A DNA stretch of 12,884 nucleotides from JBFFXF01 sp041569895 (GTDB lineage Bacteria > Planctomycetota > UBA8108 > JACQVS01), in the NCBI GenBank assembly GCA_041569895.1, contig JBFFXF010000221.1:1-12884 (forward strand), in the 5' to 3' direction. Shown here one piece after another: positions 8,094-12,857 of the stretch. How positions within the stretch are numbered: position 1 is the stretch's first letter; each line of letters opens with the position of its first letter. The notes under the pieces were generated by a model, which worked only from the letters and a program-made list of their open reading frames with translations, was not told the origin of the DNA and did no database searches. Position numbers and translations under genes: made by a program.

Positions 8094-8417
8094 TCAGAAC
8101 CGCATGCGCATCAGCTCCTCGTACGCGTCGACGAGCTTGTTGCGCACCTGCATCAGCGTCCTGAAGGCCAGGTCCGCCTTCTCGACCGCCGTCATCACCT
8201 CCGCGACGCTGTCCGACTCGCCGACGGCCATCTTCTTGATCGCCGTCTCCGCATCGTGCTGGAGCTTGTCGACGTCCCGGATCGTCTCGCGCAGGACGTC
8301 CTGGAAGCTGACCGACGGGGTCTCGCCGCCCTCACCGCGCGCGGACCTGGCGGCCGCCTCTCCGACCGATCCGACGTCGATGTTGCCAACGGGCAGCGAG
8401 CTCTCGGTCACGGTCAC
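8094..8417 (-). CDS. fliE: Flagellar basal-body / export-gate adaptor FliE
   Basis: FliE joins the MS ring and export gate to the proximal rod and is exported early. The 107-residue product has the family core SFQDVLRETIRDVDKLQHDAE (37-57) and the hallmark C-terminal helix VEKADLAFRTLMQVRNKLVDAYEELMRM (78-105). A Gly/Glu-rich variable stretch (15-35) precedes it. The start used is GTG at 8417-8415. A second in-frame GTG at 8411, two codons later, has better spacing (9 bases) from the only GGAG, so the first two residues are uncertain. There is an 81-bp gap before it from flgC, the largest inside the operon, and 19 bp after it to fliF. Confidence 0.94.
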   Translation of the reverse strand: MTVTESSLPVGNIDVGSVGEAAARSARGEGGETPSVSFQDVLRETIRDVDKLQHDAETAIKKMAVGESDSVAEVMTAVEKADLAFRTLMQVRNKLVDAYEELMRMRF

Positions 8418-8437
8418 TTGCTCCGGTTCGCCTTCAC

Positions 8438-8467
8438 GGCCAGCAGTGTCTCGGCCGGCAGTGTCTC
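8438..8467. repeat. 15-bp tandem duplication in the flgC-fliE gap
   Basis: Two adjacent copies, GGCCAGCAGTGTCTC and GGCCGGCAGTGTCTC, differ at one base and are followed by a partial third (GGC). They fill the centre of the 81-bp gap between flgC and fliE. I see no promoter or terminator in this gap; the duplication may simply explain why the gap is wider than the other junctions. Confidence 0.8.
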
Positions 8468-8498
8468 GGCGCGGGTTGATCGAAAACGCGTCCGTCCA

Positions 8499-8921
8499 TC
8501 ACGCGATGATCCTCGACACGGCCTCGGACAGTTGCCTCGAGATCTGCATCGCCGACAGGTTCGCCTCGTACGACCGCGAGGCGAGCATCATGTCGACCAT
8601 CTCCCGGACGACGCTGATGTTCGGCATCAGGACCTGGCCGTAACGCTCGTCGGTCGGGTCCTGGACCGAGTCCGGGTGGTCGGGATCGTGAATCCACCGA
8701 TACGGGTCGTTCGCCCCGCGCACGTCGGTCACGCGAACGCCGAGTCCGTCGCGCGGGTTGCCGTCGCCGGGAGCGAAGATGACCTCGAGCCGTTGATACG
8801 GCACCCTGTTGCCGAGTTCGTCCCGCGTCGTCCGCGCGTTCGCCAGGTTCGACGCGATGGCGTTCATGCGGATGCGCTGGGCGCTGAGCGCCGTGGCGCT
8901 GATCTCGAGCGGGCTCATCAT
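8499..8921 (-). CDS. flgC: Flagellar proximal rod protein FlgC
   Basis: FlgC is a subunit of the proximal rod of the flagellar axle, exported by the type III system and packed between FlgB and FlgF. The 140-residue product has the N-terminal rod-family helix with ALSAQRIRMNAIASNLANA (11-29) and the C-terminal signature MPNISVVREMVDMMLASRSYEANLSA (99-124), both needed for coiled-coil packing. Length is normal. The family's usual DPxHPDAD-GYV bridge is altered here: between DPDHPD (79-84) and the MPN motif stands SVQDPTDERYGQVL, slightly longer and without the usual tyrosine step. Two consecutive ATGs occur (8921 and 8918); the first is taken, with GAGG 9 bases upstream. It follows flgB after 22 bp. 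Confidence 0.95.
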   Translation of the reverse strand: MMSPLEISATALSAQRIRMNAIASNLANARTTRDELGNRVPYQRLEVIFAPGDGNPRDGLGVRVTDVRGANDPYRWIHDPDHPDSVQDPTDERYGQVLMPNISVVREMVDMMLASRSYEANLSAMQISRQLSEAVSRIIA

Positions 8922-8943
8922 GGTCGATACCTCACGGTCACGC

Positions 8944-9423
8944 TCATGCTCGCTCCGACACCGCCGCTCGCACCTGCGCGAGCAGCTTCTTCAGGAGAGT
9001 CGCCGCCTGCTGCCCGCGCCCCGCGTTGCGGACCAGGAGCGCCATCTCGCGCTCGATGTCGACGTTGTTTCCGTCGTGGCGGAGGATCCCCTCGCCGGCG
9101 CCCCGCCCGGCCTTGCCGAGCAGCCGCAGCGCGCTCGGCGACGCGGACTCGAGGCGGTGACCGGCGTCGCGATCGAACGCGAAGGCATCGCCCGTCGCTT
9201 CCTGACGCCGGATCGCCTTGCGGAGCTCCGCGGTGAATGCGTCGTCCGACAGATCGCGGCGCCTGAAGGCGGGCGTGTCCGCGTTGGCGACGTTGCCGAC
9301 GAGATGTCGGTGCCGCGCCTCGGCGAAGCCGACGACGCGCTCGAGCACGGGCAACGCCCCGCGGGAATACATCGTTCCGAAGAACCCCGTTCCGACGAAA
9401 CCGCTCTCGAAGGATTGACTCAC
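8944..9423 (-). CDS. flgB: Flagellar proximal rod protein FlgB
   Basis: FlgB is a proximal rod subunit laid down on FliE. The 159-residue product has the rod-family motif NVANADTPAFRRRDL (44-58) and the FlgB signature DGNNVDIEREMALLVRN (117-133), where other rod proteins diverge. The frame is open for more than 160 codons upstream, but that part crosses the sigma-54 promoter and is not coding. GTG at 9423-9421 is chosen because GGGAGAGAG lies 6 bases before it. A downstream ATG at codon 18 would give 142 residues, closer to the usual length, but has no comparable ribosome site. It is the first gene of the structural operon, about 64 nt after the predicted transcription start. Confidence 0.93.
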   Translation of the reverse strand: MSQSFESGFVGTGFFGTMYSRGALPVLERVVGFAEARHRHLVGNVANADTPAFRRRDLSDDAFTAELRKAIRRQEATGDAFAFDRDAGHRLESASPSALRLLGKAGRGAGEGILRHDGNNVDIEREMALLVRNAGRGQQAATLLKKLLAQVRAAVSERA

Positions 9424-9429
9424 GGTCGT

Positions 9430-9438
9430 CTCTCTCCC
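9430..9438 (-). promoter_or_regulatory. Shine-Dalgarno site supporting the GTG start of flgB
   Basis: GGGAGAGAG on the minus strand is 6 bases upstream of the GTG at 9423. It favours the 159-residue FlgB over the shorter product starting at the internal ATG. Confidence 0.6.
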
Positions 9439-9498
9439 ATCGACTGACAGCGCGTCCTCCCGATCCGCCGGAAGGCGCCGGCGCCGCGGCCAAAGAAG

Positions 9499-9513
9499 GC
9501 AAAGCTCGTGCCA
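9499..9513 (-). promoter_or_regulatory. Sigma-54 (-24/-12) promoter of the flgB operon
   Basis: Read on the minus strand the element is TGGCACGAGCTTTGC, matching the sigma-54 consensus TGGCACG-N4-TTGC at every defined base. The invariant GG (9512-9511) and GC (9500-9499) are separated by exactly 10 bases. Transcription would begin near 9487, giving a leader of about 64 nt to flgB. The gene just upstream encodes a sigma-54-dependent activator, which makes this the natural target. No competing sigma-70 promoter is evident in the 244-bp region. Confidence 0.88.
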
Positions 9514-9518
9514 CGAGC
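9504..9518. repeat. Perfect 7-bp inverted repeat over the -24 element
   Basis: GCTCGTG-C-CACGAGC is a perfect palindrome around one central base and covers the -24 half of the flgB promoter plus the spacer. It could be an operator for a repressor that blocks sigma-54 holoenzyme, or a by-product of the TGGCACG consensus. No regulator for it is identified. Confidence 0.55.
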
Positions 9519-9571
9519 CGCGAGGAACGTAAGTGCCTGAAACGGCGAGCCGTGCCGTCGGGCGGCGGTTA

Positions 9572-9626
9572 TCGGAAGGGGCAGAAGCGTGCACCGCCCC
9601 GGTCGGGAGGGGCAGTTTTTGACCCC
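9572..9626 (-). promoter_or_regulatory. Candidate upstream activating sites for the flgB promoter
   Basis: Two direct copies of TCGGRAGGGGCAG (plus-strand reading, 9572-9584 and 9603-9615; 12 of 13 bases identical) begin 31 bp apart, about three helical turns. Each GGGGCAG is followed by a CCCC (9597-9600 and 9623-9626), giving each a rough dyad. They lie about 85-140 bp before the predicted transcription start, where enhancer sites of NtrC-family activators normally sit. Binding by the neighbouring response regulator is inferred. Confidence 0.45.
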
Positions 9627-9667
9627 ACCTGCCTCGAATCGACGCACTCGACGCGCGGCGATTTCGA

Positions 9668-11323
9668 TCACCGGTTCGCCTCCACGAGCTCGTCCTCCTC
9701 CACCGTGCGCCTGTCACCGGTCGCGCTCTCTCCTGTAGCGCCATCTCCGGTAGCGCCATCTCCGGTAGCGCCATTGCCCGCAACGCTCTTCTCCCCGCCG
9801 GCGCCCTCCGGTGCGGACGCGGTCGCCGCGGTCCCGGTCTCCTCCTCCGGCGCCTCGTCGAGCGCCTCGCTCGCCGCCTCGCCCGACTGCAGATTCCACT
9901 TCTTGATCTTGGTGCGCAGCGTCCGCACACCGATGCCGAGCTCTCCCGCCGTGCGCTTCTGGTGCCCGCCGTAACGAGCGAGAGCGTCCCGGATCAGGAT
10001 GCGCTCGACCTTCTTGAGCGGCATGCCGCGGAACGAGTCGAGCGTCAGCCCGGCGTCGGCGTCCACCTCGCGGGACTTCGTGATCGTGACGCCCGCCGCG
10101 GTGACGATCCCGGGGAGCGCGTCGACGCCGATGACCCGCCCGTCGGCGAGCACCCACGCGCGCTCGAGCACGTTCTCGAGCTCGCGCACGTTGCCCGGCC
10201 AGTCGTACTCCATGAGGACCTTCTCCGCGGCGGGATCGAGCCGCCTCGACTCGCCGCCGCTCCGCCGGCGAATCTTCTCGAGGAAGTAGCGGACCAGCGT
10301 GACGATGTCCTCCTTGCGCTGGCGCAGCGGCGGGATCTCGATCGGCAGCACGTTCAGCCGGAAGAAGAGGTCCTCCCGGAACCGGCCGCGGCGCACCTCC
10401 TCCTCGAGCTCGCGGTTCGACGTCGCGATGACGCGCACATCCGACTTGATCGACCGCGAGCTGCCGACGCGCTCGAAGGTCCTCTCCTGGAGCACGCGGA
10501 GGAGCTTCGACTGCAGCCGTGGCTCGATCTCGCTGACCTCGTCGAGGAGCAGCGTGCCGCCGTCCGCGATCTCGAATCGGCCCTCGCGTCTCGAGTCGGC
10601 GCCGGTGAACGCGCCCTTCTCGTGACCGAAGAGCTCGCTCTCGAGCAGGCCGGCGGAGAGGGCCGCGCAGTTGACGCAGAGGAACGGATGGTTCCTGCGG
10701 GCGCTGCGCTGGTGGATCAGTCGCGCGACGACCTCCTTGCCGACGCCGCTCTCGCCGCGCACCAGGACGGTGGCCGAGCTCGCCGCGTAGCGCTCGACCA
10801 GCCGGCGCACGCGCTCGACCGCCTGGCTCTCGCCGACCAGGATGGCGCCCTCCGCGCACCCGGAGACCTCTGTCTTGAGCATGCGATTCTCGACGCGCAG
10901 CGTGCGGTTCTCGCGCAGCAGCGCGGCGTGGCGGATCGCCTTCTCGATCACCGCCTGGAGCTGGTCGCCCTTGAACGGCTTGGTGATGTAGTCGTACGCG
11001 CCGTTGCGCATCGCCTCGACCGCGGTCTCCACGGAGCCGTACGCCGTGATGACGACGATCGGCGCCGCGTACGCGATGTCCCCGAGCCGCGCGCAGACCT
11101 CGACGCCGCTCATGCCGGGCATCTTGAGGTCGCAGAGGATGACGTCGAATGTCTCGTCCTGGCAGCGGGCGAGCCCGCTCGGACCGTCGGGACAGGCGAC
11201 GATGTCGAATCCGCGTCGCGTCAGCGACTCCTGCAGCGAGCCTCGCATGTGCTCGTCGTCCTCGATGACGAGGACGCGGGTTCGACGCTCCGCCGGGCGT
11301 GGGCTCTTCTCGGTCTTGGTCAT
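9668..11323 (-). CDS. Sigma-54-dependent flagellar response regulator (FlrC/FleR type)
   Basis: This NtrC-family activator most likely turns on the flgB operon just downstream. The 551-residue product has a receiver domain (about 15-130) with acidic pocket EDD (21-23), phospho-acceptor Asp65 in VILCDLKMPG, Thr93 and Lys115. The AAA+ domain (about 158-400) has Walker A GESGVGKE (190-197), the sigma-54 loop GAFTGA (237-242, exact), Walker B GGTLLLDEV (255-263), the arginine-finger region FREDLFFRLNV and WPGNVREL (375-382). A Fis-type helix-turn-helix follows (about 437-476). A tail of some 72 residues then follows, rich in Ala, Glu and Gly and including GATGD repeats; such activators usually end at the helix-turn-helix. 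The ATG at 11323 overlaps the kinase stop (ATGA). The frame is open far upstream inside the kinase gene, but that is not coding. All key residues are intact. FlrC/FleR assignment rests on context. Confidence 0.93.
   Translation of the reverse strand: MTKTEKSPRPAERRTRVLVIEDDEHMRGSLQESLTRRGFDIVACPDGPSGLARCQDETFDVILCDLKMPGMSGVEVCARLGDIAYAAPIVVITAYGSVETAVEAMRNGAYDYITKPFKGDQLQAVIEKAIRHAALLRENRTLRVENRMLKTEVSGCAEGAILVGESQAVERVRRLVERYAASSATVLVRGESGVGKEVVARLIHQRSARRNHPFLCVNCAALSAGLLESELFGHEKGAFTGADSRREGRFEIADGGTLLLDEVSEIEPRLQSKLLRVLQERTFERVGSSRSIKSDVRVIATSNRELEEEVRRGRFREDLFFRLNVLPIEIPPLRQRKEDIVTLVRYFLEKIRRRSGGESRRLDPAAEKVLMEYDWPGNVRELENVLERAWVLADGRVIGVDALPGIVTAAGVTITKSREVDADAGLTLDSFRGMPLKKVERILIRDALARYGGHQKRTAGELGIGVRTLRTKIKKWNLQSGEAASEALDEAPEEETGTAATASAPEGAGGEKSVAGNGATGDGATGDGATGESATGDRRTVEEDELVEANR
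9716..9775. repeat. 15-bp tandem repeat encoding GATGD units
   Basis: Three near-identical copies (TCCTGTAGCGCCATC, TCCGGTAGCGCCATC, TCCGGTAGCGCCATT at 9731-9775) and a diverged fourth (9716-9730) lie in the 3' end of the response-regulator gene. Being a multiple of three, the repeat keeps the frame and encodes GATGD/GESAT-like units in the tail after the DNA-binding domain. Confidence 0.88.
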
Positions 11324-12273
11324 GGGCTGCCTCGCGTGGTCCCTGCACCTCGCGTGGTTTCTGTCGTCCCCGGCCCGCTCGGCGCGGGGAAGTGCAAGCT
11401 GACCTCGAGTCCGCCGCCCTCGACGTTGGCGAGCTCGACGCGACCGCCGTGCTTCTCCATCAGGGAGTGCACGATCGTCAGGCCGAGCCCGACGCCGCCC
11501 TTCTTGGAGCCGTCGGTGAAGAACGGCACGAAGACGCGCTCGAGGTTCTCCTCGGGAATGCCCGGCCCCGTGTCGCGGATCGAGATCCGACCCGCCCACG
11601 CGCCGCCCGACTCCTCTCCGTCGAAGCGCACGGTGAGCGCTCCGCCGGGATCCATCGCCTGCACGGCGTTCTTGAAGACGTTCAGGAAGACGCAGCGGAG
11701 CTGGTCGGGGTGACCCGAGACCTCCGGGGGCCGGCCGGGGATCGCGACCTGGCTGACGTCGATCCCCTTGCGGTCGACCTCGGCCGCGATCAGCTGCAGG
11801 CTCTCGGCGACCAGTCCGGCGAGGTTGCAGCGTTCCCGGCCGCCGCTCGACGGGGCCGAGAAGATCAGCATGTTCTCCACCACGGCGTTGAGGTGGGCGA
11901 TGCTGTCCTCGATGTTTCCGATAAGACGCTGGCACGACTCGCGCGAGGGCTCGCCGGCCACCTCCTGGGAGAGGCAGTCCAGGTAGAGCGCGATGCCGCC
12001 GAGGGGGTTGCGGATCTCGTGGGCGACGCCCGCCACCATGAGGCCGAGCGCCTCGAGCCGCTTCTTGCGCTCGAGCTGCTGGTCCTTCTCGGCGAGCTGT
12101 CGCCTGAGCTCGACGACGCGCTGCTCGAGGATGGCGTGCGACTCCTGGAGCTTCCGCGTCGACGCGGAGAACTCGTCGAAGAGTCGCGCCAGGTCGGCCG
12201 GGGAGACCGGGGTCGCGAGCGCGTCCGCCTCGGGGGGCGATGCTCCCTGCAGAGCTTCGGGCACCTCTGTCAC
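11320..12273 (-). CDS. Cytoplasmic flagellar histidine kinase (FlrB/FleS-like)
   Basis: This kinase phosphorylates the sigma-54 activator encoded immediately after it. The 317-residue product (counted from GTG 12273) has a coiled coil (about 30-78), a HisKA dimerisation helix with phospho-accepting His85 in VAHEIRNPLGG, then NMLIF, which I associate with FleS/FlrB kinases. The ATPase domain follows, with N box NVFKNAVQAM (Asn202), G1 DTGPGI (234-239), F box FVPFFT (248-253) and G2 GVGLGLTI (260-267). There is no membrane segment and no PAS domain, so the input is probably a cytoplasmic protein contact. The frame is open to GTG 12438, but that extension is Arg-rich, has lower third-position GC and crosses a hairpin. 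GTG 12273 overlaps a small upstream ORF stop (GTGA); GTG 12264, with better spacing from GGAGAG, is a close alternative. The start is uncertain, the function firm. Confidence 0.9.
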   Translation of the reverse strand: MTEVPEALQGASPPEADALATPVSPADLARLFDEFSASTRKLQESHAILEQRVVELRRQLAEKDQQLERKKRLEALGLMVAGVAHEIRNPLGGIALYLDCLSQEVAGEPSRESCQRLIGNIEDSIAHLNAVVENMLIFSAPSSGGRERCNLAGLVAESLQLIAAEVDRKGIDVSQVAIPGRPPEVSGHPDQLRCVFLNVFKNAVQAMDPGGALTVRFDGEESGGAWAGRISIRDTGPGIPEENLERVFVPFFTDGSKKGGVGLGLTIVHSLMEKHGGRVELANVEGGGLEVSLHFPAPSGPGTTETTRGAGTTRGSP

Positions 12274-12407
12274 TCTCTCCACTGACAGCGGTGGCCCCAC
12301 GGTGGCACCCCCCGCTTCTCGAAACGGGATGAGCACCGCCGGGGGCCACGCGCGTCGGGGCCGACGCCGGCCGCGCCGGCGTCCCTCTGCGGCCCCTCTC
12401 TCTTCAC
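12270..12407 (-). CDS. Possible 45-codon leader ORF coupled to the kinase
   Basis: A 45-residue frame starts at GTG 12407 with GGAGAGG just upstream and ends in a TGA that shares the GTGA junction with the kinase GTG at 12273. This is the same overlap style used by fliI and the MotE-like gene. Third-position GC is high (about 84% by hand count), above that of the competing kinase-frame extension. The product is basic (Arg-rich, two Cys, two Trp) and matches no family I know. It could be a leader peptide affecting kinase translation, or a chance frame in GC-rich DNA; the large hairpin inside it argues for caution. Confidence 0.25.
   Translation of the reverse strand: MKREGPQRDAGAAGVGPDARGPRRCSSRFEKRGVPPWGHRCQWRE
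12357..12396. promoter_or_regulatory. Strong GC hairpin ahead of the kinase
   Basis: An inner perfect 9-bp stem (GACGCCGGC, 12363-12371, with GCCGGCGTC, 12375-12383) closes a 3-nt loop. An outer 6-bp stem (GGGGCC, 12357-12362, with GGCCCC, 12391-12396) extends it across a 7-nt bulge. No U-tract follows on either strand, so it is not a standard terminator. If transcription begins further right, it would fold in the kinase leader RNA. Confidence 0.5.
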
Positions 12408-12501
12408 TTCCTCTCCAGGGCGCCGGGAGAGCCACCACCGATCCCGGCGGGCCCTGCGCACCCCCGCCGGGCAGCTCTCCGGTCCCCCGAGTGGGCGGTC
12501 G

Positions 12502-12530
12502 ACAGTAGATCAGATTTTATAAAATGTAAA
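12502..12530 (-). promoter_or_regulatory. Candidate sigma-70 promoter in an AT-rich island
   Basis: On the minus strand TTTACA (12530-12525, 5 of 6 to TTGACA) and TACTGT (12507-12502, a weak -10 keeping TA...T) are spaced 17 bp. They sit in the only clearly AT-rich stretch of the window, with a perfect 12-bp palindrome ATTTTATAAAAT (12514-12525) in the spacer. Start would be near 12495, directed at the kinase operon. The -10 match is poor. Confidence 0.35.
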
Positions 12531-12653
12531 GTAATTTCTGCGAGCGCGGGAGTGCGGGCTCTGACGGCGAGGAATGGATCCGAGACAAGCGGGAGAGGCC
12601 GAGCGGGCGTTCCGCGGGACCGCGGTTTCGAGGGCGGTTCCCACCCCGTCGTT

Positions 12654-12667
12654 GCAAAAACGTACCC
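12654..12667 (-). promoter_or_regulatory. Candidate sigma-54 promoter at the edge of the CCCGTW repeats
   Basis: The minus strand reads CGGGTACGTTTTTGCA, with the invariant GG (12667-12666) and GC (12655-12654) exactly 10 bases apart, a perfect TTGCA -12 box and a T-rich spacer. The -24 box is imperfect (GGGTACG for GGCACG). It faces the kinase gene with a long leader of about 370 nt. Its -24 half is the first repeat unit, so it could be accidental. Confidence 0.33.
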
Positions 12668-12692
12668 GTACCCGTTCCCGTACCCGTTCCCG
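12661..12692. repeat. CCCGTA/CCCGTT hexamer repeat
   Basis: Alternating CCCGTA and CCCGTT units (12665-12688), flanked by partial units CGTA and CCCG, give a 12-bp period. It ends abruptly at AAAG. No coding role: both strands read as dipeptide repeats in short frames. Confidence 0.9.
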
Positions 12693-12738
12693 AAAGCGCC
12701 CGTCGTGATTGACAAAACTCGCTGGACGACGCCAAGCC

Positions 12739-12768
12739 GGTCACGGTCACGGTCACGGTCACGGTCAC
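12739..12768. repeat. Five perfect GGTCAC hexamers
   Basis: Five identical head-to-tail GGTCAC units, followed by a broken copy GGCACAC that leads into the next array. Perfect identity suggests recent slippage expansion. Confidence 0.95.
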
Positions 12769-12773
12769 GGCAC

Positions 12774-12829
12774 ACGGTCCACGGGTCACGGTCCACGGGT
12801 CACGGTCCACGGGTCACGGTCCACGGGTC
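12774..12829. repeat. Four perfect 14-bp repeats ACGGTCCACGGGTC
   Basis: Four identical 14-bp units cover 56 bp, followed by a decayed copy (ACGGCCACC). The unit looks built from two diverged GGTCAC-like halves (GGTCCAC and GGGTCAC), so the array may derive from the neighbouring hexamers. Confidence 0.95.
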
Positions 12830-12857
12830 ACGGCCACCGTCCAGGTCAGGGTTGGGC

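Noticed and set aside
8414..8430. Tiny ORF (VKANRSK) ending in a GTGA overlap with fliE
   Set aside because: Seven codons without a ribosome site; too short to distinguish from chance.
9609..9626. Second sigma-54 promoter (GG-N10-GC reading GGGGTCAAAAACTGC)
   Set aside because: Matches only the invariant pairs, with poor flanks; the region is better explained as part of the duplicated enhancer-like motif.
8944..9930. 328-codon frame extending flgB far upstream
   Set aside because: The extension crosses the sigma-54 promoter and the regulator's 3' end. A good Shine-Dalgarno and the FlgB length place the start at 9423.
9962..11713. 583-codon plus-strand open frame antisense to the two-component genes, and similar long plus-strand frames at 3003-4355, 4980-6716 and 6521-7900
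   Set aside because: They lie opposite genes with complete family motifs and translate into Arg/Leu/Asp-rich strings without recognisable domains. Long antisense frames are expected when third-position GC is very high.
9668..12349. Single 893-codon frame suggesting a fused protein
   Set aside because: The response regulator begins at ATG 11323, overlapping the kinase stop. The extra upstream part is an out-of-frame reading of the kinase gene, which has its own full motifs.
12612..12628. Plus-strand terminator CCGCG-GGAC-CGCGG-TTT
   Set aside because: Only a 5-bp stem and three T residues, in GC-rich DNA; no gene is seen ending before it.
12709..12737. Plus-strand TTGACA as a -35 box for a divergent gene
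   Set aside because: No acceptable -10 hexamer lies 16-18 bases downstream (CCAAGC at 17), and repeats follow directly.
12404..12810. Two overlapping minus-strand frames with DRDRDR, GNGYGNGY and TVTVTV strings
   Set aside because: These are translations of hexamer and 14-mer DNA repeats; no start context or family similarity.
12661..12829. CRISPR-like array
   Set aside because: Units of 6 and 14 bp are directly adjacent with no spacers between them, and there are no cas genes.
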